From the NCBI RefSeq assembly GCF_024346955.1, contig NZ_AP024883.1:62001-126000 (forward strand): a DNA stretch of 64,000 nucleotides, in the 5' to 3' direction. How positions within the stretch are numbered: position 1 is the stretch's first letter; each line of letters starts with the position of its first letter. A model generated the notes under the pieces. It searched no databases, was not told the DNA's origin, and was given only the letters and a program-made list of their open reading frames with translations. The DNA is from Vibrio mangrovi (GTDB lineage Bacteria; Pseudomonadota; Gammaproteobacteria; Enterobacterales; Vibrionaceae). The position numbers and the translations under genes are program-made. Below, piece after piece: positions 25,949 to 34,247 of the stretch.

Positions 25949-27595
25949 CTATGTGTTTTCCAGCATGTCATTGTTGGATGCACCGGGTGGAACCAGTGGC
26001 CAGACATTTTCTTCTTCATCAATGACAACATGCAGCAGGTAAGCTGTTTTACTTGCCAGCATTTCTTTTAAAGCCGGTTCGACTTCTTCTTTTTTGGTAA
26101 TTGTTTTACCGGGAATATCGAAAGCCCGGGCCAGCATGACGAAATCCGGGTTATCGTCCAGAATGGTCTCACTGTGGCGGCCGTCGAAGAACAGCGATTG
26201 CCACTGGCGAACCATGCCCAGACGCTGATTATTCAGCAATACTATTTTTACCGGGATCTGGCGACGTTTTAAAGTGCCTAATTCTTGGACATTCATCATG
26301 AATGAACCATCACCGGAAATCAGGATGGATTGATCATCCGGTCGGGCAACAGCCGCTCCCATGGCTGCCGGCAGACCGAATCCCATCGTGCCGAGACCTG
26401 CCGATGAAATGAAGTTCTGTGGTGCTCTGGGCTGAATATGCTGAGCTGCCCACATCTGATGCTGACCGACATCGGTCGAGACGATTGCGCTGTCCGGCAT
26501 CATGTCGGATAGCTGTTTCAGTAACAGCGGTGCGTAGATCAGTTCTCCCGGATGGTCATAACGCCATTTGAAGCCACTACGCAAACTCTCACTGTGATGC
26601 GCCCAGGAACTGATGTCATGGTTGAGTTCCAGTTGTGGCAGAATCGTATTGATGTCGCCCCGCAGCGCAGCATTGGCGCGCCGGAGTTTATTAAACTCTG
26701 CGGCATCGATATCAATATGAATCACTTTGGCGTGTGGTGCGAAGGTATCCAGTTTGCCGGTCACGCGGTCATCAAAGCGGGCACCGACTGTAATCAGCAG
26801 ATCCGATTCCTGAACGACCAGGTTGGCTGCTTTGGTGCCGTGCATCCCTAACATACCCAGATAGTGCGGGTCGTGACGGTCGATAGTTCCCAGCCCTTTC
26901 AGGGTACTGACCGAAGGCATCGGGTTGAGGCGCAGAAATTCCCGGACGGTTTCTGTTGCATTAGCAAGCTGGACTCCACCACCAACATAAAGAACCGGAC
27001 GCTGGCTTTCACTGAGCATTTCCTGAGCTTTGGCAAGTTCTTCCGGATTGACCTGAGGCATTGCCGGTGGCGTAAAAGGTGTCAGCGTAGTGATCGGTGA
27101 CTGAGCCAGTTGAACATCTTTAGCGATGTCGACGATGACCGGGCCGGGCCGGCCTGTTTTGGCAACTTCGAAGGCTTCCGCCAGTGTTGGTGCCAGTTCG
27201 TTGATATCTGTAACCAGATAGCTGTGTTTGGTGCAGGCCAGCGACATACCGATGACATCCATCTCCTGAAATGCATCGGTTCCGATGTGGGAACTGGCAA
27301 CCTGCCCGGTAATAGCGACCAGCGGGACGGAATCCAGAAAAGCATCGGCCAGACCGGTGACCAGATTGGTTGCTCCCGGTCCTGATGTTGCCATACAGAC
27401 TGCAACATCCTGTGTGGCTCTCGCCATACCGATAGCTGCCATGGCTGCACCCTGCTCGTGACGACACAGGATATGTTCGACACCGCCATCATACAGTGCA
27501 TCGTAGATTGGCATAATGGCACCGCCCGGATAACCAAATATAGTCTTGATGCCTTGCTGCTTCAGGGCTTCTACGACGAGTTGTGCTCCGGTCAT
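25949..27595 (-). CDS. ilvG: Acetolactate synthase II large subunit
   Basis: The start at 27595 (MTGAQLVVEAL) has GGGAGG 5-6 nt upstream and matches the family. The 548-residue ThDP enzyme has the ThDP-binding GDGSFMMNVQEL motif and the active-site Glu region (CRHEQGAAMAA). The frame is intact. Acetolactate synthase condenses pyruvate with pyruvate or 2-oxobutanoate. Confidence 0.95.
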   Translation of the reverse strand: MTGAQLVVEALKQQGIKTIFGYPGGAIMPIYDALYDGGVEHILCRHEQGAAMAAIGMARATQDVAVCMATSGPGATNLVTGLADAFLDSVPLVAITGQVASSHIGTDAFQEMDVIGMSLACTKHSYLVTDINELAPTLAEAFEVAKTGRPGPVIVDIAKDVQLAQSPITTLTPFTPPAMPQVNPEELAKAQEMLSESQRPVLYVGGGVQLANATETVREFLRLNPMPSVSTLKGLGTIDRHDPHYLGMLGMHGTKAANLVVQESDLLITVGARFDDRVTGKLDTFAPHAKVIHIDIDAAEFNKLRRANAALRGDINTILPQLELNHDISSWAHHSESLRSGFKWRYDHPGELIYAPLLLKQLSDMMPDSAIVSTDVGQHQMWAAQHIQPRAPQNFISSAGLGTMGFGLPAAMGAAVARPDDQSILISGDGSFMMNVQELGTLKRRQIPVKIVLLNNQRLGMVRQWQSLFFDGRHSETILDDNPDFVMLARAFDIPGKTITKKEEVEPALKEMLASKTAYLLHVVIDEEENVWPLVPPGASNNDMLENT

Positions 27596-27730
27596 CGTGA
27601 CCCTCCCGTACATTCATTGTTCTTGTTGCTTCGTGTTGTGCTGTTGTGTGGGCACATCATGTGCGACTCCCGTTATTCCGTATTGCTGAGTGAGTTCAGA
27701 ATACGTTTTCTTGTTGTACAGACTAAAAAA

Positions 27731-27762
27731 AACCCCCGGACTTTTCAGTGCGGGGGTTTTTT
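27731..27762 (-). terminator. ilv operon attenuator
   Basis: On the minus strand AAAAACCCCCGC, a short loop and GGGGGTTTTTTT form a GC-rich hairpin with a U-tract. It lies 12 nt after the ilvL stop and about 135 bp before ilvG, the classic position of an attenuator controlled by translation of the leader peptide. Confidence 0.92.
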
Positions 27763-27773
27763 AATTCTTGCTG

Positions 27774-27869
27774 CTATCTTTCGTCCAGTAGCCCCCGCGC
27801 GGAATCAATAATGACCACGACTAGAATCAGGCTAATTAGAGAATGTAAACGGACGATCAGATGCTTCAT
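27774..27869 (-). CDS. ilvL: ilvGMEDA leader peptide
   Basis: This is a 31-residue peptide whose core reads LISLILVVVIID: runs of Leu, Ile and Val codons, as expected where ribosome stalling on scarce charged tRNAs prevents formation of the attenuator hairpin just downstream. It is too short for standard ORF cut-offs. The ribosome-binding site (AAGAT) is weak. The promoter must lie in 27870-28083, the divergent region shared with comM, but I could not place its boxes reliably. Confidence 0.9.
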   Translation of the reverse strand: MKHLIVRLHSLISLILVVVIIDSARGLLDER

Positions 27870-28083
27870 GAATACGAAATCTTATATCTGGTTATTGTTA
27901 CAAGATTTGTTGAAAATCTCGACATAACTAGTGTGTAACATACAACTCTGTTACATGACAAGGAAAATATCATTCTTTTTTCATATTCTTTTATTTTCCA
28001 CCTGCGTTATACCTGTTCCGGTACATTCAAGTCATGACTGATTGGCGTCATGAATAGTTATAAATCAATGACAAGGGAACAGA

Positions 28084-28947
28084 ATGGGCTTAGCAATTAT
28101 TCACAGTCGGGCCAGTGTCGGGGTCGAAGCTCCGCAGGTGACGGTTGAAGTACATATCAGTAATGGAATGCCGGGTTTTACACTGGTTGGCTTACCTGAA
28201 ACGACAGTTAAAGAATCCCGGGATCGGGTTCGTAGTGCCATTATTCACTCCCGGTTTGAGTTTCCGCCAAAGAGGATTACGGTCAATCTTGCTCCGGCTG
28301 ATTTACCCAAAGAAGGTGGGCGGTTTGATTTGCCAATTGCTTTAGGGATTCTGGCAGCCTCGGAACAGATCATTTCTGACCATCTTGCCCGGTATGAATT
28401 TTTAGGAGAATTGGCTTTATCCGGTAAGTTAAGAGCCGTGAAAGGTGTGTTACCGGCAGCGCTGGCTGCCGGGCAGGTAAAGCGTTGTCTGGTTGTGCCG
28501 CATGAAAATGGTGACCAGGCTGCGCTGGTCGGTAAAGACCAGCATCATTCCGCCGGTAGTTTGCAGGAAGTCTGTCAGGCGCTGTGTGGCGAATTGTCAC
28601 TGGGTCTGTATCAGTCAGAACCGCAGAAATGTTCGCCGGTTTCTCCCCGGGACTTACAGGATATTATTGGTCAGCAACAGGGCAAACGTGCTTTGGAGAT
28701 TGCGGCCGCCGGACACCATAATCTGCTCTTTCTCGGTCCTCCGGGAACGGGAAAGACAATGCTGGCATCCCGGTTGTGCGATCTTCTGCCGGAGATGAGT
28801 GATGAAGAAGCGATGGAAACGGCTGCGGTTGCTTCTCTGACTCAGCAGGATATTCATCAGTATAACTGGAAACAGCGGCCATTCCGTGCCCCGCACCATT
28901 CCAGCTCTATGGCTGCTTTGGTCGGCGGCGGTTCGATTCCGCGTCCC
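28084..28947 (+). pseudogene. comM: comM, 5' part, interrupted by transposon
   Basis: These 288 codons encode the N-terminal domain and Walker A (GPPGTGKTML, about residue 218) of ComM/YifB and break off in GGGSIPRP. The first transposon bases supply a TGA stop. Joining 28947 to 60816 restores the reading frame and the conserved GGGSIPRPGEISLAHNG stretch, giving a 507-residue protein of normal length. ComM is a hexameric helicase for branch migration in natural transformation. The truncated product lacks Walker B and should be inactive. Confidence 0.93.
28943..28947. repeat. Target-site duplication, left copy (GTCCC)
   Basis: GTCCC precedes the TGACAATTACAT end of the element and recurs at 60811-60815. 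A 5-bp duplication is the rule for Tn7-like elements. Removing one copy plus the element restores comM exactly. Confidence 0.93.
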
Positions 28948-29067
28948 TGACAATTACATCGTAAAAGTGTACTAATAACCTCAAATATCGACATTTCAAC
29001 AATGTATTTGTGTTCTGAGTAACATCAATATTGTGTAATGGATTGAACTATACATCATTAGCGAGGA
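28948..29067. repeat. Left end of transposon with inverted terminal repeat
   Basis: The outer 12 bp match the right end at 11 of 12 positions. Within the next 110 bp, TTGTGTAA (29031-29038) resembles TGGTGTAA, the complement of two right-end motifs. These are candidate TnsB-binding sites, but I cannot define a consensus by eye. There is no gene before tnsA at 29068. Confidence 0.7.
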
Positions 29068-29736
29068 ATGGTTTTTCTCATGTCTGTACGTCAAATTCCT
29101 AAGAATTATCGAAATGTTACAGGGATTGCCTCATCCCAAAAAACTAAGGCGGGATTTTTTGAATCTACCTTGGAAAGAGATCTATTAACTCTTTTTGAAT
29201 TTGATAAGAACGTTATTTCTTTTGATGTACAGCCAGTGGCAATTCAGTGGGTTGATTCTGAGGGAAAGTATAGAACCTACACACCGGATGCCTTGGTTCA
29301 CTATAGAAATGGTCTTTGCCCATTCTCGCAGAAGAACATAGTTCTTTGTGAAGTGAAATATAGGGATGATATCCGGGATAACTGGGAAGTCCTAAAACCT
29401 AAATTTCGAGCTGCTATTCAATACGCAAACAAAATGGGCTGGCGTTTTAAATTGATGACTGAAAAGGAAATCAGAACCATCTATATGGAAAATGCCCGTT
29501 TTTTATTGTCCTACCTACACCGTGAATCTGATGAGCAACATGCTGAGTTGCTTGTTAAGCATTTGAGAAGTATGTCCTTCTGTACAATTGAAGAACTGAT
29601 TAAAGCGATTTTCTTTGATAAATGGTCTCAGGCCGAATTGATCCCTACGCTATGGAATATGATTGCAACAGGAGAAATACGGACAGATCTGAATATTCCG
29701 CTTACTATGTCAGCAAGTATTTGGTTAGAAGGATAA
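29068..29736 (+). CDS. tnsA: TnsA-like transposon endonuclease
   Basis: This 222-residue protein has the restriction-enzyme-like TnsA core: a Glu in ESTLERDLL (about residue 33), the Asp of YTPDAL (about 72) and the Glu-x-Lys of CEVKYRDD (about 96). TnsA cuts the 5' ends of the element so that transposition is cut-and-paste. A start at 29080 (MSVRQIPKNY) is also possible; GAGGA lies right before the first ATG and is poorly spaced for either. tnsB follows after 9 bp. Confidence 0.88.
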   Translation: MVFLMSVRQIPKNYRNVTGIASSQKTKAGFFESTLERDLLTLFEFDKNVISFDVQPVAIQWVDSEGKYRTYTPDALVHYRNGLCPFSQKNIVLCEVKYRDDIRDNWEVLKPKFRAAIQYANKMGWRFKLMTEKEIRTIYMENARFLLSYLHRESDEQHAELLVKHLRSMSFCTIEELIKAIFFDKWSQAELIPTLWNMIATGEIRTDLNIPLTMSASIWLEG

Positions 29737-29745
29737 AAGATAGCT

Positions 29746-31635
29746 ATGGGACGTCGTTCAAGCCTTAGTAATGCACCAACGCTGAGTAGAGGTAGCTCAG
29801 TTTTCTATGAGGGATTTCAATACTTCATATTACAAATAATAGACTTAAGCCATGTACTCGCAGAGAAGGAAGCGTCTGGAGAAATAAAGAAGCTTCGAAT
29901 TTCTGAATTGAATTTTGAGCCTGACTCAAAAAAGGTCAAGAGTCCGGCGATTGATGCGATGCCAGATAAGGATTGGCAGATTGCCCAAAGTCGTTTGGAG
30001 ATTATTCGGCCATTGGTTGGTAAATCTGATAGGACAAAAGCTGATGTTGAAAGGGTTGCAGAAAAGCATGGATTCCATATAAACACGCTGTATAAATGGC
30101 TTCGACTTTATGAAGCAGACAATCTCCTCACAAGCCTTACTCCTAATCGACGTTCAGATCGTGGGTCTACGAAATTGACCCCTGAAGTTGAAGCAATTAT
30201 CTCTTCCTGCATAGAAGATGAGTATCTGACTAAACAGAAAAAATCTGTTGTTATTGTTTATACAGAGGTTGAGAGATTATGCCGAAATGCAGATTTATCA
30301 GCTCCTCATATTAATACTGTGCGTAATCGTATTGACAGTATTTCAAGAAAACTCCGGATTAGCAGACGTTTTGGTGCTCAAAAAGCTCATCGGGAACTAC
30401 ATATGAATGAAGGCGAGTTTCCTCATGCAGATTTTCCCTTATCGGTTGTTCAGATAGATCATACGCCACTGGATATAATTATTGTTGATGACGAGTATCG
30501 TCTTCCCCTCGACAGGCCTTGGTTAACAATGGCTATTGATATCTATAGCCGTATGGTTGTGGGGTTTTATATCTCTTTTGATGCACCATCAGAAACAAGT
30601 GTTGGTTCTTGCTTGGCTCATGCTATTTTGACTAAAGATACCTGGCTCGCTGAGCATGATATTGATGCAGAGTGGCCCTGTTGGGGTCTGCCAAGGACAG
30701 TTCATGCTGATAATGCTAAAGAGTTTCGCGGAAAGATGCTCCAAAAAGCATGTGACTTGTACAATATTAATCTGGAATGGCGTCCAGTTGCTCGACCTCA
30801 TTTCGGGGGACATATAGAGCGGTTATTAGGAACATTTGCTAAAAAAATTCATGCGTTGCCGGGAACTACATTTTCAAACATTCAGGAAAGAGGTGAATAC
30901 GATTCGTGTAAAGAGTCTATCTTCACTCTCAAAGAGTTTGAGCATTGGTTTGCAAATCAGATTCAAATTTATCATCACGATTTCCATTCAAGCATTGGCC
31001 GCAGCCCGATTTCAAAATATGAAGAAGGAATATTGGGTAGTAAAACAACCAAAGGTGTGGGGCTGCCGGCGAGAGTTAAAGATGAACATGCATTACGTTT
31101 GAATTTTTTGCCATATGTTGAGAGAACGATTCAGTCCTATGGCATACAAATTGACAAAATTAACTATTACCATGATGTATTACGTGTTTGGATAAACTCA
31201 ACAGTTGATGGAAAAAGTAAGTTGAAACGTACTTTCATTTTCCGAAGAGATCCCCGGAATATTAGCGTTGTCTGGTTTTTTGACCCTCAGCTAGAAACAT
31301 ATTTTCCTATTCCATATAGAAACAACTCTTTTCCTGCCGTCAGTCTCTGGGAAGTTCGTACAGCGAAGAAAAAACTCAAAGATGATGGGATGAAAACAAT
31401 TAACGAAGATGTGATCTTTGAATCGATTGAAAAGATGCGCGAAATTGAAAAATCAGCGGCTAAAAAAACGAAAAAAGCCAGAAAATCACATCAACGAAGG
31501 AAGGTTCATGAACAACGAGCTTTTATTGGTCAAATCAAGCCAAATGAGATGACACTATCAACATCTGATACAGGTTCGGATGATGAGGTGATTCTTCCTT
31601 TTGATGATATCGATGAGGTGATAGGTCATGAGTGA
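29746..31635 (+). CDS. tnsB: TnsB/TniA-like DDE transposase
   Basis: This 629-residue transposase has an N-terminal helix-turn-helix region, then an rve/RNase H-fold core with Asp in VVQIDHTPLD (about 237), Asp in VHADNAKEF (about 321) and Glu in GGHIERLLG (about 358). A beta-barrel follows, and a very basic C-terminal tail (KKTKKARKSHQRRK) probably contacts TnsC. It joins 3' ends to target DNA. The end overlaps tnsC by 8 bp. Confidence 0.93.
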   Translation: MGRRSSLSNAPTLSRGSSVFYEGFQYFILQIIDLSHVLAEKEASGEIKKLRISELNFEPDSKKVKSPAIDAMPDKDWQIAQSRLEIIRPLVGKSDRTKADVERVAEKHGFHINTLYKWLRLYEADNLLTSLTPNRRSDRGSTKLTPEVEAIISSCIEDEYLTKQKKSVVIVYTEVERLCRNADLSAPHINTVRNRIDSISRKLRISRRFGAQKAHRELHMNEGEFPHADFPLSVVQIDHTPLDIIIVDDEYRLPLDRPWLTMAIDIYSRMVVGFYISFDAPSETSVGSCLAHAILTKDTWLAEHDIDAEWPCWGLPRTVHADNAKEFRGKMLQKACDLYNINLEWRPVARPHFGGHIERLLGTFAKKIHALPGTTFSNIQERGEYDSCKESIFTLKEFEHWFANQIQIYHHDFHSSIGRSPISKYEEGILGSKTTKGVGLPARVKDEHALRLNFLPYVERTIQSYGIQIDKINYYHDVLRVWINSTVDGKSKLKRTFIFRRDPRNISVVWFFDPQLETYFPIPYRNNSFPAVSLWEVRTAKKKLKDDGMKTINEDVIFESIEKMREIEKSAAKKTKKARKSHQRRKVHEQRAFIGQIKPNEMTLSTSDTGSDDEVILPFDDIDEVIGHE

Positions 31636-32524
31636 AACCAGCATTGATGAGTATGCTCATTTGGGAGCTGTGGCAAAAGAATATGTTCAATGCAGCATAG
31701 AACAGAGAATTGACTATATACGTTCTCCACACTGGATCGGGTATCCCAAAGCAAAGGACATCATAGCAAAATTAGATGACTTGTTGACATACCCCAAACG
31801 CCACAGGATGCCAAATCTTCTAATTATTGGAGAAAGCAACTCGGGAAAAACGATGATTGCTGAACGTTTTGTTAAGATGCATCCCGCGTACGAGAGAGAA
31901 GATAACGATGGTATTGTCATTCCTGTATTATCTATTCAGGCTCCTCCTGTTCCGAGTGAATCCAGGCTCTACAGTAATATTCTGGATAAGATGTTTGCAC
32001 CGTATCGTCCTTCTGATTCAACAGAGAAGAAACAATTCCAAGTAATTCGCTTAGTTCAGGCGTGTAATGTTCAGATGTTAATCATTGATGAAATTCATTC
32101 AATTTTGGCTGGTAATCTGGAAAAGCAAAGAGTCTTTCTGAGTGTATTACGTAACTTGGGTAATGAGCTGAAGATCCCTATTGTTGGTCTGGGAATTAAA
32201 GATGCTCTCCGGGCAATGAAAACTGACCCTCAATTAGATAATCGCTTTAAACCTGTTTTGTTACCCCAGTGGGAGTATTCAACTGATTATCGACGGTTAT
32301 TGGCTAGTTTTGAAAGTGTCTTACCCTTAAAGAAAGCCTCTAAGTTGTCGAAGAAGACTATTGCACTCAAATTGCTCAGTATGAGCGAAGGTCTATTGGG
32401 AGAACTGTCTGAGCTTCTTTCTGAAGCAGCCATTAAGGCAATAGAAACAGAAAAAGAATGCATTGATTTGGATATTCTGAACTCTCTTGAGTGGTTATCT
32501 CCGACTTTAAGGCGAAGTGTATAG
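31628..32524 (+). CDS. tnsC: TnsC/TniB-like AAA+ ATPase
   Basis: This 298-residue ATPase has Walker A GESNSGKT (about residue 68), Walker B LIIDEIHSI (about 150) and a sensor region ending IVGLG. It relays target recognition from the TniQ protein to the transposase and gives target immunity in related systems. It overlaps tnsB by 8 bp and abuts tniQ with no gap, implying coupled translation. Confidence 0.92.
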   Translation: MSETSIDEYAHLGAVAKEYVQCSIEQRIDYIRSPHWIGYPKAKDIIAKLDDLLTYPKRHRMPNLLIIGESNSGKTMIAERFVKMHPAYEREDNDGIVIPVLSIQAPPVPSESRLYSNILDKMFAPYRPSDSTEKKQFQVIRLVQACNVQMLIIDEIHSILAGNLEKQRVFLSVLRNLGNELKIPIVGLGIKDALRAMKTDPQLDNRFKPVLLPQWEYSTDYRRLLASFESVLPLKKASKLSKKTIALKLLSMSEGLLGELSELLSEAAIKAIETEKECIDLDILNSLEWLSPTLRRSV

Positions 32525-33640
32525 ATGAATATCTGGCCGATTCACCCAAGCCCCATGCCAGATGAAATCCTTTCCTCATGGCTGACTCGTGTTGCTATGG
32601 GGAATGGACAGAAACTATCTACAATCATTCGGTTGGTCTCAGACTTGTGTTCTATGCCATATAAATATCTGGATAGCTCTTTTCCATCAACAGAATTAAA
32701 CGGGCTCAGTGAGAAGCTGAATGTTCCAGAGGATACTATCTATAGGACAACATTGGATAGTTACGCAGGTTTCCTATACGAGCGATCATCATACAGATCT
32801 CGAAGACAGAGTTGTGTTCTTAACGCCGGTGAAACTAGAAATCATTTGTACTACCAGCAATATTGTCCTCTCTGTTTAAGAAATAACATCCCATATTATC
32901 GGAAGAGCTGGCGTGTTTCGTTTGTGACGGTTTGCCCGACGCACAGTACGAAACTTCTTGATAGGTGTTGTCAGTGTGCTTCACCCATTATGGTCATTGG
33001 TAATGATATCAAGGAGAAGTACTTGCAATATAGAGGGAATTTTACAGATTGTCATGTGTGTGGATATGATTTAAGGACGTTCCCTTCTGAACCCGCGGAT
33101 ACCCATGTTATTCATGAAACTAATTGGTACTTATCAATTTTACAAAGTGGCTTTGTTCAATTACAAAAAGATAAAGATTTTTGGATTTATTCATTCTCAT
33201 TTTTTAGTCTTTTAAGATTAATGATGAAGATGACTATTAATGAGTGGAGTAAAAAAGGAAATATCAGATGTGAGTCAGTTGATCCTGATTCCTTTCCCAT
33301 AGAGGTTCGATATAGAGCGGTTCAATTTTTGGTTGGGATGTTTCAAGATTGGCCATATAGATTTGTGGAATACTGCAGGTCTTGGGGGATCCAGTATCAC
33401 AAAATTAAGACTATCGAAAAAATATGTAGGAGAGTCCCCTTTTGGATTGAATCAGATGTTCAACCAAGACTATATGCTCCTAATGTGGAGCCTAGTGAAG
33501 AGAGTGTTTTGGCTGCTATAGATTTAATGAAAATTCAAAAGCGAAGAGTGAATATCTCTAGTGTGAATAAATTTATGGGATATGTCGATGCTATTACAGT
33601 GCGTAGAATTGTAAAAACAAGAGTCTATAGAGAAGACTAA
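32525..33640 (+). CDS. tniQ: TniQ/TnsD-family target-selection protein
   Basis: This 371-residue protein starts with the TniQ signature (WPIHPSPMPDEILSSWLTRVA). A Cys/His zinc cluster follows: CPLC at about 117, CPTH at about 139, CCQC at about 148 and CHVCGYD at about 180. It is longer than minimal TniQ, in the range of TnsD-type proteins that read a fixed attachment site. Here the likely site is the conserved comM stretch next to the insertion. Confidence 0.88.
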   Translation: MNIWPIHPSPMPDEILSSWLTRVAMGNGQKLSTIIRLVSDLCSMPYKYLDSSFPSTELNGLSEKLNVPEDTIYRTTLDSYAGFLYERSSYRSRRQSCVLNAGETRNHLYYQQYCPLCLRNNIPYYRKSWRVSFVTVCPTHSTKLLDRCCQCASPIMVIGNDIKEKYLQYRGNFTDCHVCGYDLRTFPSEPADTHVIHETNWYLSILQSGFVQLQKDKDFWIYSFSFFSLLRLMMKMTINEWSKKGNIRCESVDPDSFPIEVRYRAVQFLVGMFQDWPYRFVEYCRSWGIQYHKIKTIEKICRRVPFWIESDVQPRLYAPNVEPSEESVLAAIDLMKIQKRRVNISSVNKFMGYVDAITVRRIVKTRVYRED

Positions 33641-33665
33641 TTATTTCATTAAATAGGAATTTTAT

Positions 33666-34247
33666 ATGTATCCATATGAACCATACGAAGGTGATGACCA
33701 AGATGACATTGATATCACTTTTGATGATATTTTAGGTATGAGTCTGGAAGGTGTCAGTTCTCTGGAAAGAGAGGAGTTATTACTCCTTGCGCAGAAATTT
33801 GTGGCGCTTGAGATGAAAGTTGGGAATTTACCAACACAGTTAGACCATTTTGAGCGATGTGATCTGAATGATTATCTCCAGTTGGGACTGAATAACGAGA
33901 CTAAATATTCCAGTTTGTTAAAGGAAATTGATTATCTATTGTATGTTACCAAAACTTTTGTTGCTTTGATAAGAACGGAAGAAAAAGCAATGAAAGCCCT
34001 TGCTCTTGATGATCCTGGTGCTTATGCAAAAATGCTATCTTATCGTAGAAAATATATAAGTCGTTATAGTTTTTTAGGCCAATATAGCAAGAATAATCTA
34101 TCTACTTTCTTGACTGAAAATAAAGAAAGTGATAGAGATCATTCTCACTGGTTCCATATCTGTGAATCACAGGTACTAGAAAATAGCTATTCTAGGGTGA
34201 GTGCTCACTTGGAACGATTGCCTATTGATGAAAATATTTTTAAGTAG
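33666..34247 (+). CDS. Fifth transposon gene, acidic helical protein (TniE position)
   Basis: This 193-residue acidic, all-helical protein starts with YPYEPYEGDDQDDID and has no recognised motif. AGGAAT lies upstream of the ATG. Its position right after tniQ matches the small fifth gene of Tn6022-type elements, often called tniE, whose function is unclear to me. Its last 43 bp overlap the 3' end of the convergent helicase gene. Confidence 0.6.
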   Translation: MYPYEPYEGDDQDDIDITFDDILGMSLEGVSSLEREELLLLAQKFVALEMKVGNLPTQLDHFERCDLNDYLQLGLNNETKYSSLLKEIDYLLYVTKTFVALIRTEEKAMKALALDDPGAYAKMLSYRRKYISRYSFLGQYSKNNLSTFLTENKESDRDHSHWFHICESQVLENSYSRVSAHLERLPIDENIFK